Assembly: GCA_959601045.1 (NCBI GenBank)
Contig: CAUGNZ010000002.1
Coordinates: 39,033-103,032, forward strand
Source of the DNA: an uncultured Collinsella sp.
GTDB lineage: Bacteria; Actinomycetota; Coriobacteriia; Coriobacteriales; Coriobacteriaceae
DNA: 64,000 bases
Reading direction: 5' to 3'
Part shown: positions 21,940 through 29,042 of the stretch, in pieces
Layout of the letters: each line of letters opens with the position of its first letter
Position numbering within the stretch: the stretch's first letter is position 1
The notes under the pieces: generated by a model
What the model was told of the DNA's origin: nothing
Seen by the model: the letters and a program-made list of their open reading frames with translations, nothing else
The model's database searches: none
Program-made: the position numbers and the translations under genes

Positions 21940-23106
21940 TTAAGCGGTGAAGGGGTGAATCGTCACGCCCTTGACCACGCGGTTGACCGTGCCGGTGGGG
22001 CTCGGCGTATCGGGCGTGTTGCCCACGCGCACGGAGTTGAGCAGGCTGATTGCCTGGGCAAACATCACGAACGGCAGAGCAAGGTAACCCTCGGGGAGTG
22101 CCTCATAGCCCTTAAAGGTGAAGGACTCACCCTCGTAGACAGTAGCGCCATCCTGCTGAACGGCAACGGTGCGCTGAGCAATATCGTCGCCACCGATCTC
22201 GTTGAGGATGTCGATGTCGTACTGACGGGTGTAGGCGTCGTTGTTGACGAATACGAAGACGAGCGTCTTATCGTCAACGAAGGACTTAGGTCCGTGACGA
22301 TAGCCCATGGAGGTGTCGTAGGAAGTGGCAACCAGGCCATGAGCAAGCTCGAGGATCTTGAGCTGGCTCTCCTGAGCAAGGCCGCCAAAGGAGCCGGAGC
22401 CAAGGTAGGTCACGCGGTTGAAGTCGCCAGCGAGGTAGTCGGCAACCTCAGACTCGCGAGCGATGACCTCCTCGCCCATCTTGGCGATGGTCTCGACCCA
22501 CTCGGCCTTCTGCTCGTCGGAAGCCTCGTCAAAGATGAGAGTAGAGAGCAGGGTCATGCAGGTGTAGGAGCCGGTCATGGCGAAGCCCTTGTCGTTGGCG
22601 CGCGGGATGAGCAGCGTCAGCGCATTGGGATCATCGGCGGACTCGACGGCGAGCTTGCCCTCGGGCGCGCAGGTGATGTTGAGGAACTTGACGTTGTGGA
22701 CGAGCTCCTTGGCAACGGCAACGGCGGCAAGGCTCTCGGGGCTGTTGCCAGAGCGGGCAAAGGAAACCACGAGCGTGGGATCCTCAGCGCGCAGGAAGTC
22801 GCGCGGGGCGCTCACGATGTCGGTCGTGGCGATGGGCTTAAAGTCGTAGAGATCAGTGTTGCCGGCGTGACGCAGATACGGGGCGCAGGTATCGCCAACA
22901 TAGTCGGACGTACCGGCACCGGTGAAGACAACGGACAGACGGCCCTCGCCCATAGCGCGAGCCTCGGCCAGAAAGGCCTCGATGGCCTCCTTGTTCTCGC
23001 GATAGATGTTGAGCGTATCACGCCAAAGCTCGGGCTGCTGAGCAATCTCGGCCGTGGTGATCTGGGCGCCGAGCTCGGTGAGCTCCTCGACACTCTTCTC
23101 GAACAT
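21940..23106 (-). CDS. agaS: Galactosamine-6-phosphate deaminase/isomerase AgaS (SIS domains)
   Basis: A 388-residue protein with two SIS domains: SVVFTGAGTSDYVGDTCAPYL near 58 and VVSFARSGNSPESLAAVAVA near 113 form the first, RVTYLGSGSFGGLAQESQLKILELA near 233 and MGYRHGPKSFVDDKTLVFVF near 268 the second. These match AgaS of aga operons, which converts galactosamine 6-phosphate to tagatose 6-phosphate and ammonia. Its product is the substrate of LacC, encoded nearby. A CTGGTAGTAACCAG operator candidate lies 62 bp upstream, and the same motif precedes the PTS operon. Confidence 0.92.
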   Translation of the reverse strand: MFEKSVEELTELGAQITTAEIAQQPELWRDTLNIYRENKEAIEAFLAEARAMGEGRLSVVFTGAGTSDYVGDTCAPYLRHAGNTDLYDFKPIATTDIVSAPRDFLRAEDPTLVVSFARSGNSPESLAAVAVAKELVHNVKFLNITCAPEGKLAVESADDPNALTLLIPRANDKGFAMTGSYTCMTLLSTLIFDEASDEQKAEWVETIAKMGEEVIARESEVADYLAGDFNRVTYLGSGSFGGLAQESQLKILELAHGLVATSYDTSMGYRHGPKSFVDDKTLVFVFVNNDAYTRQYDIDILNEIGGDDIAQRTVAVQQDGATVYEGESFTFKGYEALPEGYLALPFVMFAQAISLLNSVRVGNTPDTPSPTGTVNRVVKGVTIHPFTA

Positions 23107-23167
23107 TTCTAATACCTCTCTCTAGAAGTAATCCTCTGACGTGCAATTATACACTTCGGTTGGTTAT

Positions 23168-23181
23168 CTGGTAGTAACCAG
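23168..23181. promoter_or_regulatory. Candidate GntR (AgaR/NagR-type) operator upstream of agaS
   Basis: CTGGT-AGTA-ACCAG inverted repeat. HutC-type GntR regulators of amino-sugar genes (DasR, NagR) bind similar TGGTCTAGACCA-like sites. The same CTGGTAGTAACCA core recurs at 27460 upstream of the PTS operon. Confidence 0.65.
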
Positions 23182-23220
23182 TTAAATACAAAGAATCATC
23201 ATATGGAAACGATGCCAACA

Positions 23221-23952
23221 CTAGTCGCTACGCTGGTGGTAAACCTTGTATTTAAACTGATCGGCACGAGCAACCGAGAGCGTATACTCCACAACCTCGT
23301 TTGACTCGTTATACGTAGTCCTAACCAAATCGAGCACAGGCGAGCCCTCGACAATTTCCAAAAGGTGGGCATCGGTGGGACGGGCTATGCTCGCATAGAA
23401 CTCCTCTTCGGCCACACGTATTTTTTGCTGAAAGTCTTGCTCAATCACATCGTAAAGCGGCTTACGCTCCAGCAGCGGTCGCTTTAGGGACAGAAATTGA
23501 CGAACCGGTAGATAGCTGCGTTCGACCATCATGGGCATGTTGTCGGCAGAACGAAGGCGCTTGAGCTTAAAAATGCGATCACCGATACGCAATCCCATAT
23601 GCTCGGCCAGATTCTTATCGGCCTCCATCTCGCAAAACTCGAGAATCGTGGTCTCGGGGTCACGACCCATCGCGCGCATCTGCTCGGTAAAGCTGTAGGA
23701 CTGCATAAGATTGGTTGCCTTTGCCGAACGGTCGGTCACAAAGGTACCGCGACCGTGCTGCCGAACCACCAGTCCTAAACGCTCCAGTTCCTGCAGAGCC
23801 AGGCGTACCGTAGTGCGCGAGAGACCATAGCGCTCCGAAAGTTCGCGCTCGGAAGGAATCATGTCACCGGCGCGATATTCATGGTCAATCTTTTCGGTCA
23901 GAATATCGACCAGCTGATCGTACAGCGGTTGCTTACGCGCTCCGATCGCCAT
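23221..23952 (-). CDS. GntR/HutC-family regulator of amino-sugar genes
   Basis: A 243-residue regulator. The winged-helix domain is at about 10-75 (PLYDQLVDILTEKI, SERELSERYGLSRTTVRLAL, RQHGRGTFVTD). The C-terminal UTRA ligand-binding domain has the usual ERSYLPVRQFLSL and VEYTLSVARADQFKYKVY stretches. It lies between agaS and the PTS operon, both of which have CTGGTAGTAACCA sites, so it is probably their regulator with a hexosamine phosphate as effector. That assignment is inference. Confidence 0.9.
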   Translation of the reverse strand: MAIGARKQPLYDQLVDILTEKIDHEYRAGDMIPSERELSERYGLSRTTVRLALQELERLGLVVRQHGRGTFVTDRSAKATNLMQSYSFTEQMRAMGRDPETTILEFCEMEADKNLAEHMGLRIGDRIFKLKRLRSADNMPMMVERSYLPVRQFLSLKRPLLERKPLYDVIEQDFQQKIRVAEEEFYASIARPTDAHLLEIVEGSPVLDLVRTTYNESNEVVEYTLSVARADQFKYKVYHQRSD

Positions 23953-24037
23953 CCTATCCTCCCTTTTGCTCGAATTCGGCTAACTACCTAGGGTGTTAAG
24001 CATTATCTGTCTGCCACACCCGAATCATCAAGAAAAC

Positions 24038-24072
24038 AAAAGCCGCGCGCTCTTTCGAGCACGCGGCTTTTA
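24038..24072 (-). terminator. Bidirectional terminator between the GntR gene and the PTS operon
   Basis: AAAGCCGCGCGCTC / GAGCACGCGGCTTTT stem with a 5-nt loop and A/T tracts on both sides, 66 bp after the IID stop. Confidence 0.85.
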
Positions 24073-24137
24073 ACATACACATGGCTTAAGGGGTCGGGGT
24101 GTGAGCCGCGTAGGGACACACCCCTCAAGCTAGAGCC

Positions 24138-25220
24138 TTACCAGATGCTCGGCCAGAGACCAAGCGGGCCAGCGCCCAGGATGCCAAGGACGAAGAGCAG
24201 GAGAATGCCCTTGGTCGGGGTCCAGCTGTGCTTAGCGAACATGTAGTAAAGCAGCAGCGTAAGCATAAGCGGGACGAGCTTGGGGACGATGGTGTTGAGG
24301 GTGTCGGCAACAGAGAAGTTGACCGGATCCTCGGTGACGGTACCGTAGGTAACGGACTCCATGCCGTTGCCCAGATCGGTGACGCCGCACTCGACAGCGT
24401 TGCCGTCGGCATCGGAAGCGGTAAGGGCGTTGCCGTCCTTATCGGTCATGGCGATAGTACCGGCCTCAGCGGTCTCGGTATCGATGCCCTCCATACCGGT
24501 GAAGTTCTCGGCCTCCTTCTCGGAGACGATCACGGTAGTAGCGGAGAGGCCACGGGTGGTGCCATTGGGGATCTGGAGGTTGATCTGGGTGCCACCCATG
24601 GTGACGACCAGGCAACCGACGACGAAGACGCCCATGATGGAAGCGGCACGCGTGAAGGCCTGCATGTTGGCGGTCAGAGCGTCAATAGCGCTGGTGCCAA
24701 GCTTGTAGGACCAGTTCATGAGCCAGAAGCGCAGAGCGAACTGGACGACGTTGAAGATCACCAGGAAGATGATCGGCGCAGCGGCATTGCCGTTGATGGC
24801 CATGTTGGAGGTGATGCCGGCCGTGATAGGCACAAGCGTCAGCCAGAACAGGGCGTCACCGATACCACCGAGCGGGCCCATTGCGGCGACGCGGACGGCG
24901 CGGATCGTGGGGATGTCAACCTTGTTCTGCTCGAGCGAAAGCACGATGCCCATAACAAAGGTGACAAGGAACGGATGGGTGTTGAAGAACTCCAGGTTGT
25001 GGCTCATGGAAGCCGCGAGGTCGTTCTTGTTGGTGTGAATCTTCTCCAGACCGGGGATGATGGAGTAGAGCCAACCGGCGGCCTGCATACGCTCGTAGTT
25101 GAACGAGGCCTGCAGGAAGCAGGAGCGCCAGGCCATCTTGTTGAGGGTCTTCTGGTCGAGCTGCGGAGCAGGAGTGAGATCCTCGTAGTGCTCCGGGATC
25201 ACATACTCATTAGATGCCAT
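24138..25220 (-). CDS. PTS mannose-family enzyme IID
   Basis: Membrane component of the sugar translocator, acting with IIC. The 360-residue protein has the family signatures SCFLQASFNYERMQAAGWLYSI near 33, SHNLEFFNTHPFL near 74 and RVAAMGPLGGIGDALFWLT near 110, and ends with a hydrophobic segment (GILLLFVLGILGAGPLGLWP). It is longer than typical IID (about 260-300 residues) because of a polar insert at about 205-300 rich in Asp, Glu and Thr. The start at 25220 sits behind GGAGGTGA inside the end of the IIC gene (11-bp overlap). Confidence 0.92.
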   Translation of the reverse strand: MASNEYVIPEHYEDLTPAPQLDQKTLNKMAWRSCFLQASFNYERMQAAGWLYSIIPGLEKIHTNKNDLAASMSHNLEFFNTHPFLVTFVMGIVLSLEQNKVDIPTIRAVRVAAMGPLGGIGDALFWLTLVPITAGITSNMAINGNAAAPIIFLVIFNVVQFALRFWLMNWSYKLGTSAIDALTANMQAFTRAASIMGVFVVGCLVVTMGGTQINLQIPNGTTRGLSATTVIVSEKEAENFTGMEGIDTETAEAGTIAMTDKDGNALTASDADGNAVECGVTDLGNGMESVTYGTVTEDPVNFSVADTLNTIVPKLVPLMLTLLLYYMFAKHSWTPTKGILLLFVLGILGAGPLGLWPSIW

Positions 25221-26010
25221 CTTCGAAGTCACCTCCGTCAGAAACAGCTGCACCCTTCAGCTCGGTCTGCTGCTGGAAGTCCCAGAAAGCGATGCCGAAG
25301 CCGATGAGAGCGAGGATGAGCAGAGCAGGGGTTGCCAGAGAATCGTTGGCAACGGTGATGAGCGCGAGGCCAAAGCCCATGAGGAAGAAGCCCCACATAT
25401 CGCGGTTCATCATAACCTTGAGCAGGACGGCGAAGCCGACGAAGCGCATCATGCCGCCTGCAGCGGAGAGACCGGTCTGCAGCCAAGTCGGGATGGCGGA
25501 AGCGATGGTCTGACCGATGGTGGCGCCAGCGATGAAGAACAGGGTGACGACGACGGCGAAGATCAGGCCGAGCAGAGCCATGGCGAAGTAGTTCAGACGC
25601 TCGATACCCTTGGTGTCAGCGTTGTGAGCCATGTTGTCCGCAGAGGACATGAGCGGCGACATAAGCGTGAAGACCAGGGTAACGCCGAGCTGACCAAGCA
25701 GAGCGAACGGAATGGCAAGGCCGACTGCCGCGTTGGGCTCGAGGCCCGTAGCGATAGCGAGAATGGCTGCCATGATGCCGCCGATGACGGCGTTAGGCGG
25801 CTGAGCGCCTCCGATCGGCATGTTGCCGATCGTCATGAGCTGATAGGTACCACCCACGAGAAGACCGGTGTTGAGGTCGCCAAGGATAAGACCGATGACG
25901 GCGCCGGTGACGATGGGCTGATAGAGAGACTCGAGGAAGTTGAACTGGTCGATTGCCGCGACGAACGTGACGATGAAGACCAGAGCGACCTGGATGATCG
26001 AGTATTCCAT
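25210..26010 (-). CDS. PTS mannose-family enzyme IIC
   Basis: Multi-span permease of 266 residues. Family features are QFNFLESLYQPIVTGAVIGLILGDL near 22 and VGGTYQLMTIGNMPIGGAQPPNAVIGG near 52. Seven to eight hydrophobic segments follow, and the C-terminal tail is acidic. It forms the transport channel with IID. It follows the IIB gene by 90 bp and overlaps the IID gene by 11 bp, so both subunits are probably made in a coupled way. Confidence 0.93.
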   Translation of the reverse strand: MEYSIIQVALVFIVTFVAAIDQFNFLESLYQPIVTGAVIGLILGDLNTGLLVGGTYQLMTIGNMPIGGAQPPNAVIGGIMAAILAIATGLEPNAAVGLAIPFALLGQLGVTLVFTLMSPLMSSADNMAHNADTKGIERLNYFAMALLGLIFAVVVTLFFIAGATIGQTIASAIPTWLQTGLSAAGGMMRFVGFAVLLKVMMNRDMWGFFLMGFGLALITVANDSLATPALLILALIGFGIAFWDFQQQTELKGAAVSDGGDFEDGI

Positions 26011-26100
26011 CTTGCTCCTCCTTTCAAAATGTATGTACGCACTTTGGATTTCACGTACAGAATGTCAGGGTTTCATTCCTGACAACGTGGATCATGAGGA

Positions 26101-26583
26101 TTACGAGAAGAGCTTGCTCGTGTCCTCAACAGGCGTGCTCGGAACGCGCCTGATCTCCAACTCCACCCCCAATTCCTGCAGCTCTTTAAACGCAGCGACA
26201 TCCTCGTCGTTAACTGCGACGGAGGTGGCGACTTGGCGCTTTCCTTCCGACATGTGCATGTTGCCGATGTTTACCTTCTTTATAGGCACACCGCCCTTGA
26301 CGAGCGTAAGCACGTCTTCCGGTGTTTCGGCCACGATGAAGATCTTCTGGCGCGGGCTCGCCTTGCCAATGACGTCGATGGTCTTCTGCAGAGAGAAGAA
26401 ACGAGTAGCGACGCCGGCGGGAGCGGCCATCTTCATGAGGTTCTGGCGCATGGTGTTAGTCGACACATCGTCGTTGGCGACGAGAATGAGGTTGGAGCCC
26501 AAGGTGGAGTTCCACTGAGTAGCGACCTGACCATGGACCAGTCGGTTATCGATGCGGGTAAGAAGAATGTTGGGTTCTGCCAT
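26101..26583 (-). CDS. PTS mannose/sorbose/N-acetylgalactosamine-family enzyme IIB
   Basis: Cytoplasmic phosphotransfer protein, 160 residues. The active-site His17 lies in RIDNRLVHGQVATQW, the normal R-L-[IV]-H-G-Q signature. VKGGVPIKKVNIGNMH and DVAAFKELQELGVELEIRRVP are also typical. It accepts phosphate from IIA and passes it to the incoming sugar. Comparison with this intact copy reveals the His-to-Tyr change in the orphan IIB at 15241-15723. Confidence 0.94.
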   Translation of the reverse strand: MAEPNILLTRIDNRLVHGQVATQWNSTLGSNLILVANDDVSTNTMRQNLMKMAAPAGVATRFFSLQKTIDVIGKASPRQKIFIVAETPEDVLTLVKGGVPIKKVNIGNMHMSEGKRQVATSVAVNDEDVAAFKELQELGVELEIRRVPSTPVEDTSKLFS

Positions 26584-26619
26584 GTTGATCAGCTTCCTTT
26601 CGTTATTTGCTGACGACAG

Positions 26620-26901
26620 TTACTTGATCTCCTGAATCGCGTAACGCGAAACATCTACAACGGCGCCGGATCGGACTTTGATCTGGACCTTCTCGCCTTC
26701 GATGCCTTTGACGGTTCCGTAGATACCGCCGGCGAAAAGAACCTCCTGACCCGGCTTGAGCTCGGTGTGTAGCTCCTTGAAGTACTTCTGCTTCTTCTTC
26801 ATGTTGATTTGCGACCAGATGGTATAAATCAAGCCCATGACGACAAGCAGGCCTAAAAGAGCGACCGAGGAGCTCAGGACGCTGGCTCCGAAATCGGCCA
26901 T
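26620..26901 (-). CDS. YajC-family protein encoded within the PTS operon
   Basis: A 93-residue protein with one N-terminal membrane helix (SSSVALLGLLVVMGLIYTIW), a basic KKKQKYF stretch and the small LKPGQEVLFAGGIYGTVKGI domain of YajC. YajC is best known as an accessory subunit of the Sec translocon. Some streptococcal amino-sugar PTS operons also include a YajC-like gene. Its ATG overlaps the stop codon of the IIA gene (TAATG), so it is translationally coupled to the PTS. Whether this is the cell's only YajC cannot be told here. Confidence 0.88.
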   Translation of the reverse strand: MADFGASVLSSSVALLGLLVVMGLIYTIWSQINMKKKQKYFKELHTELKPGQEVLFAGGIYGTVKGIEGEKVQIKVRSGAVVDVSRYAIQEIK

Positions 26902-27344
26902 TAGATGCCGTCCTCGTCACCGAAGATATCCTCTTCCTCGGCACCAGCGACGGAGGCAACCGTCTGGGCGGTGATGCCCGTCTGGCCAACGGTCACGGCC
27001 TGCTCGCCAAGCTCGGCGAGCGTAGCGTTGCCGCGGAGGAACAGAAGCTCAATAACCATGGGAAGGTTCGTGCCAGTCAGAATCTCGACGTTGTCGACAT
27101 CCTGGGCAATCATCATTGCCTGGTTGAACGGGGTACCACCAAGCAGGTCGGTAAAGACGAGCACGCCATCGCACTCCTCGCGCATGGCGGTGATAGCGGC
27201 GCGGAGATCCTCACCGTAGGAAGCAGCCTGGTCGCCCTCGAAAGGAACGACGGTAAAAGCGGGCTGATCACCGGCGACCATAGCGATAGCGCTTGCGAGG
27301 CCGGGTGCGAACTGTCCATGACCGGTAAGAATAAAGCCAACCAT
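26901..27344 (-). CDS. PTS mannose-family enzyme IIA
   Basis: Cytoplasmic phosphocarrier, 147 residues. The phosphorylated His9 is in ILTGHGQFAPGL, and FTDLLGGTPFNQAM near 64 and LTGTNLPMVIELL near 88 complete the active site. It is the first gene of the IIA-YajC-IIB-IIC-IID operon. The last 20 residues are acidic (GAEEEDIFGDEDGI), resembling the tail of IIC in this operon. Substrate is inferred as GalNAc/galactosamine from the adjacent agaS, nagA and lacC. Confidence 0.93.
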   Translation of the reverse strand: MVGFILTGHGQFAPGLASAIAMVAGDQPAFTVVPFEGDQAASYGEDLRAAITAMREECDGVLVFTDLLGGTPFNQAMMIAQDVDNVEILTGTNLPMVIELLFLRGNATLAELGEQAVTVGQTGITAQTVASVAGAEEEDIFGDEDGI

Positions 27345-27458
27345 TCAAATTTCCCTTCCGAAGGTGTGTACGATCTGAGTCCGATGTTTTCGGAAGCCAG
27401 CGGGCGGACGCCCTTAAAGCTTCTTGGAAAGCGTTCTTTGAAGACCAGTGGTCTCTCA

Positions 27459-27474
27459 ACTGGTAGTAACCACG
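27459..27474. promoter_or_regulatory. Candidate GntR operator upstream of the PTS operon
   Basis: ACTGGTAGTAACCACG shares CTGGTAGTAACCA with 23168-23180. A second palindrome, GACCA-G-TGGTC, lies just before it at 27443-27453. Confidence 0.65.
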
Positions 27475-27545
27475 TGAAGTGTTGTTGTCACTATATCATC
27501 ACAGAAGAGGTCGCTTTCGCTGATTCACGCAGTAAACGTTTTTGC

Positions 27546-27574
27546 ACCGCTCACGGCGATAAATCGACCGTTTA
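27546..27574 (-). promoter_or_regulatory. 21-bp-period CGGT motif upstream of the PTS operon, distal to the IIA start
   Basis: ACCGCTCA at 27546 and ACCGTTTA at 27567 are 21 bp apart. On the minus strand, in the direction of the operon, the stretch AACGGTCGATTTATCGCC resembles AACGGTCGATTTTCGCCC at 5428. Confidence 0.5.
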
Positions 27575-27736
27575 CCGCTCGTTAACACTTCTACCTGCGG
27601 TTTTGAAATCGTTTCGAAATACTTTGACGAAAGATCGGAACCTTTTCTGTGTCTAAACAACGCAGGGTGGCCAAAAAAGCATGTAGAAAAAATGCAGGTC
27701 ATTGTGAAGATTTGTGAATTGGTCTTTTTGACTTAA

Positions 27737-27755
27737 TACCAGTTAGAACCAGTTT
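27737..27755. promoter_or_regulatory. Degenerate GntR-type site
   Basis: TACCAGTTAGAACCAGTTT contains two ACCAGTT units 10 bp apart, related to the CTGGTAGTAACCAG sites. Confidence 0.4.
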
Positions 27756-27767
27756 AGAAATTATCGG

Positions 27768-27796
27768 TGAACGGTAGTTTTCGACCGCTCAGCGGT
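27768..27796 (+). promoter_or_regulatory. 21-bp-period CGGT motif, second copy upstream of the PTS operon
   Basis: TGAACGGT at 27768 and TCAGCGGT at 27789. The first lies in a 14-mer identical to that at 6629-6642 (inverted). Confidence 0.5.
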
Positions 27797-28043
27797 TATT
27801 TCCAATCGTTTGCAGCTCCTTTTCCATATGAATTAGGGAGACCCGATGAAGCACTTGCGCGGTTGCGGGAAATTTCGATACTCGTCCATCCCCCACGTGC
27901 CAAACTCTCACTCCCTAAATATGCCATAAGCTCTCGCTATTCGTCTTACAAACATAACTTACTCTAATCTGTAATTGTTTATCGTTTATCATTAAGTATG
28001 TTATAAGATTTAAATATCATCCTAGACATTGGTTGGAGGAGCT

Positions 28044-28682
28044 ATGATCCGCTGGAACGTATCCAAATCGAATGAACCCATCAACCGCGAACAGGCAATA
28101 GCCGATCTGAGGAAGCTCGCTCACATCTGCAAATGGGCCACAATCTGCACCGCCGTAGCGCTCGCTCTGGGACTCCTCGCAGTCATTGCAATCGAGCTTC
28201 TACTCATATTGCCTAGCCTCTCCCAAGGGTTCTGCCTCCAATCCGTAGAGCTTAATGCCGGCGAAGGGCCATCTCTCGCTCTCGTCGGCGCCAATGAACA
28301 GACCCCTCTTATGCTTGTCGCGCACGACGGTCATACTGCCATAGGGAGCGCCATGATGACATGCCTTGCGCTTGCCATTGTGCTAAGCGCATACAGGTTT
28401 TTCTCCGCCATTGAAAAGGCGGGCAGGCCCTTTGACCTCGAATGCATCCGCATACTACGTCAAGTAGGACATTTGTTCCTTATTGGCGGCGTTGCTGTGA
28501 AGCTTCTTGGTGCCATAGTCACGGGGCTGATACTCTCAGGATTTGGCGGCAACTTTACGGATGCGCTTGGCGGCCAGCACCTCGACCTCTCTATGGTCTT
28601 TGCAGGCCTGATTATTAGCCTGATTGCCAGCGTCTTCCAGTACGGGTGTATCCTGCAAATACAAGATGACGAGTTGCTCTAG
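28044..28682 (+). CDS. DUF2975-type membrane protein
   Basis: A 212-residue protein with four hydrophobic segments (about 37-60, 100-122, 143-165 and 182-203) and the FSAIEKAGRPFDLECIRILRQVG segment typical of DUF2975 proteins. The start at 28044 follows GGAGGAGC. Ten bases after its stop comes a small XRE regulator; this membrane protein plus YozG-like regulator pairing is common in Gram-positive bacteria, though its role is unknown. Confidence 0.82.
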   Translation: MIRWNVSKSNEPINREQAIADLRKLAHICKWATICTAVALALGLLAVIAIELLLILPSLSQGFCLQSVELNAGEGPSLALVGANEQTPLMLVAHDGHTAIGSAMMTCLALAIVLSAYRFFSAIEKAGRPFDLECIRILRQVGHLFLIGGVAVKLLGAIVTGLILSGFGGNFTDALGGQHLDLSMVFAGLIISLIASVFQYGCILQIQDDELL

Positions 28683-28691
28683 GGGGAATCC

Positions 28692-28928
28692 ATGATTATT
28701 CTGCGGCTCGACCGCATGCTCGCCGAACGCAAGATCTCATCCAAAGAGCTTGCGGAACGCGTGGGCATCTCCCAGGTCAATATGTCGCGCATCAAGACGG
28801 GCAAGGTTTCTGCCGTGCGCTTTTCAACTCTTGACGCGATATGCCGGGCACTCGACTGCCAACCGGGCGATGTACTGGAATATATGCCTGACGATGAAGC
28901 CGATAACCTCTTTGGACTTAAAGATTAA
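28692..28928 (+). CDS. Small XRE/Cro-type regulator (YozG-like)
   Basis: A 78-residue helix-turn-helix protein: RLDRMLAERKISSKELAERV, then GISQVNMSRIKTGKVSAVRF and a C-terminal CRALDCQPGDVLEYMPDD, the layout of single-domain Cro-type regulators. AGGGGGAA precedes the ATG. It is cotranscribed with the DUF2975 gene and probably controls that operon. Confidence 0.9.
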   Translation: MIILRLDRMLAERKISSKELAERVGISQVNMSRIKTGKVSAVRFSTLDAICRALDCQPGDVLEYMPDDEADNLFGLKD

Positions 28929-28961
28929 TTGAGATTATTTAACTACCGGTACCTCCGACGT

Positions 28962-29002
28962 AATAAGCCCGCTAGAACGGATATCGTTCTAGCGGGCTTA
29001 TT
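28962..29002. terminator. Bidirectional terminator
   Basis: An 18-bp perfect stem (AATAAGCCCGCTAGAACG and its inverse) with a 5-nt loop between convergent genes. Confidence 0.9.
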
Positions 29003-29042
29003 CAGATAGTTCGGCTACGCGATCGGTAAGCTCAGGCAGATC

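Larger units (their letters stand above)
27345..28043. other. Large divergent regulatory region upstream of the amino-sugar PTS operon
   Basis: About 700 bp, AT-rich, without a convincing gene. It carries GntR-type sites (27442-27475 and 27737-27755), two 21-bp-period CGGT motifs (27546-27574 and 27768-27796), and the lone 19-mer at 27587-27605 shared with the palindromic element at 4661-4796. A TATAAG with upstream TTTATC near 27980-28010 probably drives the rightward DUF2975 gene. Short frames in this stretch lack ribosome-binding sites. Confidence 0.6.

Noticed and set aside
1..28000. A tagatose-bisphosphate aldolase (lacD) gene
   Set aside because: All genes in this stretch were checked and none has an aldolase sequence. 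It probably lies left of the window.
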